Shown: positions 11,262 to 22,282, counted from the first letter of the stretch. The stretch: DNA of 64,000 nucleotides from Magicicada septendecula (GCA_034769895.1 CM068373.1:280829158-280893157); one strand, 5' to 3'. Program-made: numbers and translations. The notes: generated by a model from the letters alone, not told the origin.

Positions 11262-11843
11262 CAAACGTGATAAATTTATAAGTTTTCTCCAAAATAGATC
11301 TTTGTTTTATGTTTCAAATGTTGTGCAACTCTTACATCTTACTTGTAATAGAACTTACGAACTAGGGCTTACCTTATGTATCATTCATATTTACACAAAC
11401 ACAATTACAAACACAAACAGCCCAGCTTTGCTCACTCACACATACACACAGACCCCGAAAAATTATAACACCCTTAACATTTTGGAAGATTCCCCACCCG
11501 GCGGCAACGTGCTTCACTCACGCATTATTATGACTTCTCACTTTTTTCCCTGCTTGGTGTCCGAACCCGATATTTATGTTCTTCAAATTATCTAAACACT
11601 CCACTGTTTATCAATGATAATCATTTTCACCAACAGTTCCACTTTTTACTGGAAAAAATAAAAAAAACTTTGTAGAGAGCCTACTTAGCTCCGTGCCGAC
11701 CGGCACATATAGCGTAACTGGGAAGCGTGCTTGTCTGAGCGGGCGGAACTTCGTATTCACGGCCAGCAGATTTTTGTCGCCGTTCATGCTTAATTGCTGT
11801 GGTGTATTCCCTCTATGCATGGAACATAGTTGTTATTTGTGTG

Positions 11844-11907
11844 GTAACCGGGGACGATATTTGCCTCTGCTATACTGATATCACTAGCAGCGGGCTGGGC
11901 TTAAATA
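11844..11907 (-). promoter_or_regulatory. LTR core promoter with TATA, Inr and DPE
   Basis: Minus strand: TATTTAAG starts at 11907, 31 bases upstream of the A in TCAGTA (predicted +1 at 11876). TCAGTA fits the arthropod initiator TCAKTY except at the last base. GGTTAC (complement of 11844-11849) begins at +28 and fits the first five positions of the downstream promoter element RGWYVT. These three elements in correct spacing are known signatures of arthropod RNA polymerase II promoters. That they drive transcription here is inference. Confidence 0.55.
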
Positions 11908-12303
11908 CATTTCCTGTAGCTGGCTGGTTGGTTTTACAAATTGTTCATTCCAGCGCCATTTTTTGCATCGACGTTGGAGTTTCATGGCGTCACTTCAGCG
12001 CCCCGTCCTGAGATGTTAAGTGCGGGCGTCGTCACACATATACAGAGTTCTGAGAATTTTTAGGGTGGTACGAATGCCTTGCCGCATTACACAATAGAGA
12101 TTGCGCCTCACCTTTGTCTCAAACTGTTCTACTTGCCATGTGTTCTGTTGTAATGGAAATAACGTTTGCCGTATAATAAAACTTTATAAATCTTTATAAA
12201 TCACAATAAATCTTTTATAAAATCCCGCAAAAAATGAAATAAATAAAAATACAAATGCCCCCTACTATAAGAAATAAAATAACCCAATTTTGGACACGTT
12301 ACA

Positions 12304-12353
12304 ATACCCCCTCAATGAGAATTCTGCTGTCCAAAACAGAAGAAATCTCATTG
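12304..12353 (-). other. polypurine tract and adjoining imperfect hairpin, unit 2
   Basis: The minus strand reads GAGGGGGTAT directly before the LTR terminus TGTAACG, as expected of the plus-strand primer tract of an LTR element. Next to it, 12313-12329 and 12337-12353 form an inverted repeat matching at 15 of 17 positions. The same arrangement lies beside every LTR in the array. Confidence 0.6.
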
Positions 12354-12659
12354 ATAAACCCCGAAGAGGACCGGTAAGGAACTGGTGCCAACAACCCCCT
12401 GGTTCTAACACTTCATGGGTAGACGACCCCCCTGGCTTGGCGGCTATGGACGCATCTGAACGAGATCACTGGATTTCTCCGTAAGAGATCCCAACACCGA
12501 GAAATCGAACATACAAGTACCACAGCGCACCTCACCTTCTAACATGCTAACCCCCAAAATCCTCCATCCCTGGCTTAGATTATGCCAGATCCTCCACCGA
12601 TATGTTTCCCCTTTTATGCAAGCTGGGCTGCCTTTAGCAGATACTGGGCTCACACACAC

Positions 12660-14571
12660 TCACATTACATATTATACATTGAAAAATTCATTAAAATTTA
12701 CTATTTCATCAAAAAAAATTCAGAATTCAAAATAAAATATTATATCAAAAAATTCTCTTCCTAACTTTCTGTTTTATTTAAAATGAATTAATTTAAACAT
12801 TTCTCCTAATCAAAACATATCCTTAACCTAACATGTGAATACCTAAAGTCTAACAGTACACTTCAATACAATAAATCAATAAAATAACCATGGTTAATAC
12901 ATAAACAATCAAATAATCACATCTTAAAATATTCATTAGCTGGCAGGCGAAAAATAAAGATTTTTTTTTTTTTTCAAAAAAAAATAATCTTCCAAAAAAT
13001 TTTAAAATTCAAAAAAAAATTTTAATTTTATTAAAGTGTTTCCTTTACATGTAGAAATTATTTAAAACTCGGTTAAATTGATTAAAACAACAGTTGAACT
13101 GACTCCCATATGAAACAAGCTTATATGACCTCACTGTCAGCTGATCAAAACTAGGTCAAGTCCACAACCTTGACCTACATGTTATGTACCAATTATGTCT
13201 GAAAATACATTTGACATCTGTAACAATCTAATTTGAAACACAAAACATAATAGAATAAAACATTTAAAATAACAAAATATTATTATAACTAGTAGGGCAA
13301 ATTGACATTTAAATTATTTAAAATACACCATTCTTAATTTTACATTACTTTCAAATTCTATCCAAATTCTGTCACTGGTTTCAAAATAAAATTTTATATT
13401 CTTATAATTCCCTTTCTGTATCTGACAATCTTACTCTACATTACTTTGGGTGATTTGAATTATTTATCTCATTTAATTTACTACTTGATCTGTATACACA
13501 TATAATCTTTGTCTCTCTGACTCTAACCTCTAACAACTGTAACTCACATGACACCCATCTCTATTGAAACATCTACCAAAACACTCTCTAAACCCAACTT
13601 ATCATTAAACTCAAATCGCCACCTTCTCTCTATATATATAAAAAAAAATGCTCTCTAACCCTTTGTACATAGGATATGTGTTTTCCCCCCCCAAAAAACT
13701 CAATTCCCTTATCTGGCCCCTGGATTGTACCTAAGGCGGCCCCTCCTCACTAAAATCGATCCTATCCCGTGCCAACTTATCATTATGTTGCGGACTCCCA
13801 CATTACACTACCCCCTACTACAAAATTGCCATCCCCAAAATCTGAATCTCATTACCTTACAACAAATACAACATCATTAATTATAAACCTCAATATATCA
13901 CTCAAAACTCTACATAGATTCTCCATTACTACTGTGTCAACATCAATACTTCTCAAAATTCTATAATATACATTACTTCAAAACAACATTACATTATTTT
14001 CATCTCTACTATTTCAACTTCAACTTTGACTTCAACTTGGACAGATCTACATGTCCCATAAAATATTCATCACCCCAAAACTATCTTTTATTAACTTGCA
14101 TAAATTGTTACTTTACTTCTCACTTTATCAAATTATTTTTATCATTACTTTAAAACATCTGTAATACATTAAAACATTACATTGAACATTAATTACTTGG
14201 AATATTTATAAACCAATATACCAGTGACATTTTATTGCTGATCAGCTGATATCCCTAACACAATGAAAACACATCTCCAAATTGAACAAAATATATGAAA
14301 TATATATTTATCAATACTTACTTCTATTATGTTAGCTGCCTGCCAGTCAGTTTAATTATCTGCTTAGTTTAAAATACACACATAATGAAGACACATATTG
14401 TTATCAATGCTTATATCTAACCTACGATAATAAAATAATACAATTAAAATTACAGCATGAACACCTTATATTGAGTGTCTGATCATCTAAATACTTAAAC
14501 AGAGCACAAGCATTTTTTATTGTATCAGATTTGAATTAGCACAAATTTTTTTATGTTGTAAAATTTAAATT
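12660..14571. other. AT-rich internal spacer, unit 2
   Basis: About 1.9 kb of very AT-rich DNA with no meaningful open frame on either strand. It contains a T-run followed by an A-run near 12960-12990 and a C-run near 13684, both of which vary in length between units. The equivalent region is present in every unit and looks equally empty. Confidence 0.7.
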
Positions 14572-15172
14572 CGTGGCTCCTCTGAGTCACCTCCCGTCCA
14601 CACACTCTATTACAAATTATGGAGGACTGTATCGCCCTCTCGCTTTCACAAAGACGGCATATTTTGGAGTAGTTTGTCCTCTCCGTGTCTTTGCTTCCGC
14701 TATTACATTTTAAAAGGTTCAGATATCAACATACCTTTGTTATATAGTTACATGCCCTTAATGCGGGTCTACCACCTGGCTTTGCTGTTCCACCGCGAAC
14801 AGAGTGGTAGCCGCTGTTCCATAGTGCCTGAATTTCCCCTAATTGTCACCCCCCATTGAATTTCTACTATATACCAATTTCAAGTCAGCTATGGTCAAGG
14901 GACTTGATATGACCATAGCTGGCCGCTAGCCAAATCCACGATTAGTGCTGGTAAGGCAGTAATCGCCCGAAAAGTCGGGGAAATCTAACTTCATTTCAGT
15001 GCCTGTTACACTCGTCATTATTATGTGCGACACGATCGTCTATCAGTGTGTAAATTGAATTTACACGAAAAGGTGTGTCGCACATTTTGGCCTCCGATGG
15101 AGGTAACACTCTCGGTTACCCCCAACCCATTTCGCTATCTATGGGAGCACAGGCCACCCCCGCAATAGCAAC
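14572..15172. other. hairpin-rich island, unit 2 (reference)
   Basis: About 600 bp, richer in G+C than its surroundings, with a chain of inverted repeats. ctaccac (14769-14775) pairs with gtggtag (14804-14810), enclosing tgttc/gaaca. cagctatggtca (14886-14897) pairs perfectly with 14910-14921 around a 12-nt loop. cccga/tcggg pairs across 14966-14979. tgtgcgacac (15024-15033) pairs with 15075-15084 and encloses a perfect 9-bp stem, gtgtaaatt (15048-15056) with aatttacac (15058-15066). cctcc/ggagg (15091-15103) overlaps ggtaac/gttacc (15102-15120), so those two stems are alternatives. No open frame or known ribozyme core was found. It could be a structured RNA signal or a captured foreign segment. 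Confidence 0.65.
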
Positions 15173-15979
15173 TTAATAACTAACTAATTAAATTATTTTA
15201 TATACATTATAATATAATATTTTCATCAAGAATCATTTAACTCATTCATAACTTTCTACCATTGAACTTTCTTAAAACTTTCAAATTTATTATTAATAAT
15301 TAGTATATATCATTTTTCAGTTATTATTAAATTTCTTAATTATCATTTTTATCTAACACAATTATTTCAAATAATCTCACTATTGAATTAAAATCTTAGT
15401 TACCTGTAAACATTTTTATTATGCATGATTCATATTGTAAAAGTTCTATACTTACAATCCATTTAACCTGATATACACACAAAACATATTCACCATACCA
15501 CATTACTTTCACCTCACCTCTGAAACATTTAACACAAACATTACTTAAACAATTTATCCTTTAATCACCAAATTTCCATCTCGTAAAATAATTTATATTC
15601 ATCAAAAAATTTAATTACCCGACATTTAAATAATCAATCAACATATTTAACATGTATCAAATTGTTTTAATTAATTTAATTATTAACAACACAAATTGCA
15701 TTACCATCATAACAACTATTATTAGTCAATTACTGTTTTCAAAATTAATTCTGATATTTATTTAACTTGCAAATATTTCAATATTATTATTACAACAATC
15801 ATCTTACGTACACACTTATTTACTTAACATTCCACAATGCACACAAATAAATTCACTATATTTTTATTTACAAACTCTTGTTATTAACTGTTCCGTTTTT
15901 TCCGCACTTCATTGTCCAAATTTGCCATGTCAGAACCATAAAACAAAATGTTTATAACTGTCTTTTAGTGGTTTATAGT
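15173..15979. other. AT-rich spacer between gag frame and island, unit 2
   Basis: About 800 bp of AT-rich DNA without an open frame. In an autonomous LTR element the pol region would start here. No pol motif is visible on the minus strand. Confidence 0.65.
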
Positions 15980-17158
15980 TTAACCTCCATCGTCCCAAAT
16001 AAGTCTTGGTTTTATACCACACTGTTGCTTTTTATTGACAAACAAATGGTTACTTTGTGTGTCATAACTAGAACAACCAAATTCACTCATTTTACCAAAA
16101 TGCTCATTAAACCAGTCTACGTTAGGTATTTTTGTTACATCTCCATCGGTAAATACATTCATGATCGGGTTAATTACTTTAGTCAAATCATTATAATCAT
16201 TATTAATCAAATATTCAAATAAACTTTCTTTCCATTCGTCATACTTTCTATGGAAATTATATAATTCTGTTCCTTTCTCCCCATACAATTCTCTGTTTAG
16301 CTCTCTCTCTTCATAACACCACATCACACTCTCACAATTATTCCGGACAGAGGGTACAAAATTACACAACAAAAATAAACACCTCAATTCACCTATCAAT
16401 ACGGGACTCTTGCCCTTCAACAACAACACTTGTGAACTCATTAAATCATCATAAACATCATCAATAATAAAGGGAAAATTTACCCCCTGTCCCCACTCTA
16501 CCACAACATTATTTTTCCACACTCTCTCTAACTCATTAACACACATTAACATCCCATTATCACTACATTCCACCAACTCATCAGTACTCTCATTCTTTAT
16601 TTTTACCGTATCAGTCTCCGATACTAATTCTTCAAATACATTACTATTATTCTCATTATTTTCAACATTATTGTTATCATTTATTAACTCTTTCTCTGGT
16701 ATCATATTTTTACATTTGTCACTACAATTTTCATTGGTTTTATTTTTCTCTGTACATACACATTCTCTTGACTCCTTTGTTTCTCTACATATTTCGTTCA
16801 ACTTACTCTCCAAACTACATACTGAATTAGTTAATACATCAAACTTGGCATCATTCATGTCAAAACGACTATTCATATCGCTACTTATCACATTAAATTT
16901 GGTCTCAAAATTACTATTCATTTTATCGAATTGACTGAGCATGATACTCATTATATCGTTATCGGATCTATTACATTTTGTTGAGATCGGGGTTATCTGC
17001 ACCCCCGAATCTTCAGTTACATTACTCTGATCATTCATATTTAATTCTGTTTTATTCTGACTCGCACTTGGAATCGAATGTATTTCAAAACTACTCATAT
17101 TTGAGTCGTCAAAATTTTTGACGCTATTTTCATTTATTTTATTCTCGTTATCTGACAT
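15980..17158 (-). CDS. gag-position protein of the array element, unrecognised
   Basis: 392 codons, the only intact copy in the window. It starts MSDNENK, with a good aaaa context before the ATG, about 185 bp inside the primer-binding site, which is the gag position. Residues 1-68 are Asn/Ser/Asp-rich and probably disordered. Residues 70-125 carry heptad-like spacing (FDKMNSNFETKFNVISSDM and onward), suggesting a coiled coil, as often seen in insect gag N-termini. Residues 124-149 hold five cysteines, but not the CX2CX4HX4C zinc knuckle. Residues 140-205 are acidic and Asn-rich. Residues 205-392 look folded, with hydrophobic helices at about 228-270 and Trp/Tyr/Phe-rich stretches to the C-terminus at WDDGG. 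I cannot match this half to a named capsid fold. No protease follows. The role as a gag-like structural protein is inferred from position and should be held loosely. Confidence 0.65.
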   Translation of the reverse strand: MSDNENKINENSVKNFDDSNMSSFEIHSIPSASQNKTELNMNDQSNVTEDSGVQITPISTKCNRSDNDIMSIMLSQFDKMNSNFETKFNVISSDMNSRFDMNDAKFDVLTNSVCSLESKLNEICRETKESRECVCTEKNKTNENCSDKCKNMIPEKELINDNNNVENNENNSNVFEELVSETDTVKIKNESTDELVECSDNGMLMCVNELERVWKNNVVVEWGQGVNFPFIIDDVYDDLMSSQVLLLKGKSPVLIGELRCLFLLCNFVPSVRNNCESVMWCYEERELNRELYGEKGTELYNFHRKYDEWKESLFEYLINNDYNDLTKVINPIMNVFTDGDVTKIPNVDWFNEHFGKMSEFGCSSYDTQSNHLFVNKKQQCGIKPRLIWDDGG

Positions 17159-17344
17159 TTTTTACAATTGATATTCAAAATATTAATACTCTAATTAATT
17201 AATTTTTTGTAATGTGCTTTTGTATTACTTTCGGTATATCTTTGCGTACATAACGCATTTCTATTTTGCTGCGCTAACCTAACACATGTTTCTATCTTTA
17301 TTGTAGATGTGGAATTTAATTACTTATAATTAATTATAATTCGT
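17159..17344 (-). other. leader between primer-binding site and gag-position frame, unit 2
   Basis: 186 bp, AT-rich. On the minus strand it contains two short upstream open frames before the main ATG: ATG-TGT-stop, and one of about 19 codons. Such leaders usually carry packaging signals in this class of element; none can be recognised by eye here. Confidence 0.45.
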
Positions 17345-17361
17345 GCCTGTCACGGGCGCCA
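17345..17361 (-). other. primer-binding site, unit 2/3 junction
   Basis: The same 17 bases as at 11052-11068, again two bases from the LTR. Confidence 0.75.
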
Positions 17362-17363
17362 AT

Positions 17364-18598
17364 TGTTATTATTCTATAATGAATTAAATTTATTAATTAC
17401 AAAAATGCAATATAACTTCCACCTACCTCCACGATCTCTTCTGCCGGGTTCCAGGATCCGATCACAAGTACGTTAGATACAAACATGTGTACAGGTTTGT
17501 GCAATAATTAACCATAATCATTTTTGGAAGAGAATTAATATTTGTTTCTTTATTCAAACGTGATAAATTTATAAGTTTTCTCCAAAATAGATCTTTGTTT
17601 TATATGTTTCAAATGTTGTGCAACTCTTACATCTTACTTGTAATTGAACTTACGAACTAGGGCTTACCTTATGTATCATTCATATTTACACAAACACAAT
17701 TACAAACACAAACAGCCCAGCTTTGCTCACTCACACATACACACAGAACCCGAAAAATTATAACACCCTTAACATTTTGGAAGATTCCCCACCCGGCGGC
17801 AACGTGCTTCACTCACGCATTATTATGACTTCTCGCTTTTTTCCCTGCTTGGTGTCCGAACCCGATATTTATGTTCTTCAAATTATCTAAACACTCCACT
17901 GTTTATCAATGATAATCATTTTCACCAACAGTTCCACTTTTTACTGGAAAAAATAAAAAAAACTTTGTAGAGAGCCTACTTAGCTCCGTGCCGACCGGCA
18001 CATATAGCGTAACTGGGAAGCGTGCTTGTCTGAGCGGGCGGAACTTCGTATTCACGGCCAGCAGATTTTTGTCGCCGTTCATGCTTAATTGCTGTGGTGT
18101 ATTCCCTCTATGCATGGAACATAGTTGTTATTTGTGTGGTAACCGGGGACGATATTTGCCTCTGCTATACTGATATCACTAGCAGCGGGCTGGGCTTAAA
18201 TACATTTCCTGTAGCTGGCTGGTTGGTTTTACAAATTGTTCATTCCAGCGCCATTTTTTGCATCGACGTTGGAGTTTCATGGCGTCACTTCAGCGCCCCG
18301 TCCTGAGATGTTAAGTGCGGGCGTCGTCACACATATACAGAGTTCTGAGAATTTTTAGGGTGGTACGAATGCCTTGCCGCATTACACAATAGAGATTGCG
18401 CCTCACCTTTGTCTCAAACTGTTCTACTTGCCATGTGTTCTGTTGTAATGGAAATAACGTTTGCCGTATAATAAAACTTTATAAATCTTTATAAATCACA
18501 ATAAATCTTTTATAAAATCCCGCAAAAAATGAAATAAATAAAAATACAAATGCCCCCTACTATAAGAAATAAAATAACCCAATTTTGGACACGTTACA
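17364..18598 (-). repeat. LTR of unit 3
   Basis: 1235 bp, the same termini as unit 2, and nearly identical to it. Confidence 0.75.
18139..18202 (-). promoter_or_regulatory. LTR core promoter, unit 3
   Basis: TATA at 18195-18202, predicted +1 at 18171, downstream element at 18139-18144, same spacing as in unit 2. Confidence 0.5.
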
Positions 18599-20865
18599 AT
18601 ACCCCCTCAATGAGAATTCTGCTGTCCAAAACAGAAGAAATCTCATTGATAAACCCCGAAGAGGACCGGTAAGGAACTGGTGCCAACAACCCCCTGGTTC
18701 TAACACTTCATGGGTAGACGACCCCCCTGGCTTGGCGGCTATGGACGCATCTGAACGAGATCACTGGATTTCTCCGTAAGAGATCCCAACACCGAGAAAT
18801 CGAACAGACAAGTACCACAGCGCACCTCACCTTCTAACATGCTAACCCCCAAAATCCTCCATCCCTGGCTTAGATTATGCCAGATCCTCCACCGATATGT
18901 TTCCCCTTTTATGCAAGCTGGGCTGCCTTTAGCAGATACTGGGCTCACACACACTCACATTACATATTATACATTGAAAAATTCATTAAAATTTACTATT
19001 TCATCAAAAAAAATTCAGAATTCAAAATAAAATATTATATCAAAAAATTCTCTTCCTAACTTTCTGTTTTATTTAAAATGAATTAATTTAAACATTTCTC
19101 CTAATCAAAACATATCCTTAACCTAACATGTGAATACCTAAAGTCTAACAGTACACTTCAATACAATAAATCAATAAAATAACCATGGTTAATACATAAA
19201 CAATCAAATAATCACATCTTAAAATATTCATTAGCTGGCAGGCGAAAAATAAAGATTTTTTTTTTTTTCAAAAAAAAATAATCTTCCAAAAAATTTTAAA
19301 ATTCAAAAAAAAATTTTAATTTTATTAAAGTGTTTCCTTTACATGTAGAAATTATTTAAAACTCGGTTAAATTGATTAAAACAACAGTTGAACTGACTCC
19401 CATATGAAACAAGCTTATATGACCTCACTGTCAGCTGATCAAAACTAGGTCAAGTCCACAACCTTGACCTACATGTTATGTACCAATTATGTCTGAAAAT
19501 ACATTTGACATCTGTAACAATCTAATTTGAAACACAAAACATAATAGAATAAAACATTTAAAATAACAAAATATTATTATAACTAGTAGGGCAAATTGAC
19601 ATTTAAATTATTTAAAATAAACCATTCTTAATTTTACATTACTTTCAAATTCTATCCAAATTCTGTCACTGGTTTCAAAATAAAATTTTATATTCTTATA
19701 ATTCCCTTTCTGTATCTGACAATCTTACTCTACATTACTTTGGGTGATTTGAATTATTTATCTCATTTAATTTACTACTTGATCTGTATACACATATAAT
19801 CTTTGTCTCTCTGACTCTAACCTCTAACAACTGTAACTCACATGACACCCATCTCTATTGAAACATCTACCAAAACACTCTCTAAACCCAACTTATCATT
19901 AAACTCAAATCGCCACCTTCTCTCTATATATATAAAAAAAAATGCTCTCTAACCCTTTGTACATAGGATACGTGTTTCCCCCCCCCAAAAAACTCAATTC
20001 CCTTATCTGGCCCCTGGATTCTACCTAAGGCGGCCCCTCCTCACTAAAATCGATCCTATCCCGTCCCAACTTATCATTATGTTGCGGACTCCCACATTAC
20101 ACTACCCCCTACTACAAAATTGCCATCCCCAAAATCTCAATCTCATTACCTTACAACAAATACAACATCATTAATTATAAACCTCAATATATCACTCAAA
20201 ACTCTACATAGATTCTCCATTACTACTGTGTCAACATCAATACTTCTCAAAATTCTATAATATACATTACTTCAAAACAACATTACATTATTTTCATCTC
20301 TACTATTTCAACTTCAACTTTGACTTCAACTTGGACAGATCTACATGTCCCATAAAATATTCATCACCCCAAAACTATCTTTTATTAACTTGCATAAATT
20401 GTTACTTTACTTCTCACTTTATCCAATTATTTTTATCATTACTTTAAAACATCTGTAATACATTAAAACATTACATTGAACATTAATTACTTGGAATATT
20501 TATAAACCAATATACCAGTGACATTTTATTGCTGATCAGCTGATATCCCTAACACAATGAAAACACATCTCCAAATTGAACAAAATATATGAAATATATA
20601 TTTATCAATACTTACTTCTATTATGTTAGCTGCCTGCCAGTCAGTTTAATTATCTGCTTAGTTTAAAATACACACATAATGAAGACACATATTGTTATCA
20701 ATGCTTATATCTAACCTACGATAATAAAATAATACAATTAAAATTACAGCATGAACACCTTATATTGAGTGTCTGATCATCTAAATACTTAAACAGAGCA
20801 CAAGCATTTTTTATTGTATCAGATTTGAATTAGCACAAATTTTTTTATGTTGTAAAATTTAAATT

Positions 20866-21475
20866 CGTGGCTCCTCTGAGTCACCTCCCGTCCACACACT
20901 CTATTACAAATTATGGAGGACTGTATCGCCCTCTCGCTTTCACAAAGACGGCATATTTTGGAGTAGTTTGTCCTCTCCGTGTCTTTGCTTCCGCTATTAC
21001 ATTTTAAAAGGTTCAGATATCAACATACCTTTGTTATATAGTTACATGCCCTTAATGCGGGTCTACCACCTGGCTTTGCTGTTCCACCGCGAACAGAGTG
21101 GTAGCCGCTGTTCCATAGTGCCTGAATTTCCCCTAATTGTCACCCCCCATTGAATTTCTACTATATACCAATTTCAAGTCAGCTATGGTCAAGGGACTTG
21201 ATATGACCATAGCTGGCCGCTAGCCAAATCCACGATTAGTGCTGGTAAGGCAATAATCGCCCGAAAAGTCGGGGAAATCTAACTTCATTTCAGTGCCTGT
21301 TACACTCGTCATTATTATGTGCGACACGATCGTCTATCAGTGTGTAAATTGAATTTACACGAAAAGGTGTGTCGCACATTTTCGCCATTTTGGCCTCCGA
21401 TGGAGGTAACACTCTCGGTTACCCCCAACCCATTTCGCTATCTACGGGAGCACAGGCCACCCCCGCAATAGCAAC
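20866..21475. other. hairpin-rich island, unit 3
   Basis: The stems are conserved. This is the first unit with the 9-nt insertion (near 21382-21390). Variant sites to its left follow unit 2, so a family switch lies inside this island. Confidence 0.6.
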
Positions 21476-22282
21476 TTAATAACTAACTAATTAAATTATT
21501 TTATATACATTATAATATAATATTTTCATCAAGAATCATTTAACTCATTCATAACTTTCTACCATTGAACTTTCTTAAAACTTTCAAATTTATTATTAAT
21601 AATTAGTATATATCATTTTTCAGTTATTATTAAATTTCTTAATTATCATTTTTATCTAACACAATTATTTCAAATAATCTCACTATTGAATTAAAATCTT
21701 AGTTACCTGTAAACATTTTTATTATGCACGATTCATATTGTAAAAGTTCTATACTTACAATCCATTTAACCTGATATACACACAAAACATATTCACCATA
21801 CCACATTACTTTCACCTCACCTCTGAAACATTTAACACAAACATTACTTAAACAATTTATCCTTTAATCACCAAATTTCCATCTCGTAAAACAATTTATA
21901 TTCATCAAAAAATTTAATTACCCGACATTTAAATAATCAATCAACATATTTAACATGTATCAAATTGTTTTAATTAATTTAATTATTAACAACACAAATT
22001 GCATTACCATCATAACAACTATTATTAGTCAATTACTGTTTTCAAAATTAATTCTGATATTTATTTAACTTGCAAATATTTCAATATTATTATTACAACA
22101 ATCATCTTACGTACACACTTATTTACTTAACATTCCACAATGCACACAAATAAATTCACTATATTTTTATTTACAAACTCTTGTTATTAACTGTTCCGTT
22201 TTTTCCGCACTTCATTGTCCAAATTTGCCATGTCAGAACCATAAAACAAAATGTTTATAACTGTCTTTTAGTGGTTTATAGT

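Larger units (their letters stand above)
11071..12303 (-). repeat. LTR of unit 2
   Basis: 1233 bp with TG...CA termini. Inferred parts in minus orientation are U3 from 12303 to about 11877, R from the predicted start at 11876 to about 11235, and U5 to 11071. The primer-binding site abuts its left side and the polypurine tract its right side. This LTR is shared: it is the 5' LTR of the element to its left and the 3' LTR of the element to its right. The right boundary rests on the TG and the adjacent purine tract and has not been tested by an outer insertion edge. Confidence 0.75.
11071..17363 (-). mobile_element. array unit 2 (LTR element, gag-only), best preserved
   Basis: The unit is 6293 bp and serves as the reference. 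On the minus strand the order is primer-binding site (17345-17361), leader (17159-17344), 392-codon frame (15980-17158), AT-rich spacer (15173-15979), hairpin island (14572-15172), AT-rich spacer (about 12660-14571), GC-richer segment and polypurine tract (12304-12659), and LTR (11071-12303). A free element would be about 7.5 kb with two LTRs. No protease, reverse transcriptase, RNase H or integrase motif is visible in 3.7 kb of DNA downstream of gag. The unit therefore looks like a non-autonomous gag-only element (TR-GAG or LARD style). It looks whole for what it encodes. Confidence 0.85.

Noticed and set aside
11302-12011. Several plus-strand and one minus-strand frame of 60-97 codons inside each LTR
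   Set aside because: They lie in LTR DNA, have low-complexity or no recognisable content, and are kept only because the LTRs are nearly identical.
12290-12764. Plus-strand frames of about 60-70 codons next to the polypurine tract
   Set aside because: They are antisense to the element and overlap one another in different frames. No start context or domain.
14572-15172. Hammerhead ribozyme (retrozyme-like) in the array
   Set aside because: LTR-like tandem units with self-cleaving RNA are known, so I looked for a CTGATGA core with a following GAAA and matching stems on both strands. I did not find a credible set.
15878-16222. Plus-strand frame of 114 codons, repeated in every unit
   Set aside because: It is antisense to the gag-position frame and follows its codon pattern. 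Conservation comes from copying of the array. No domain.
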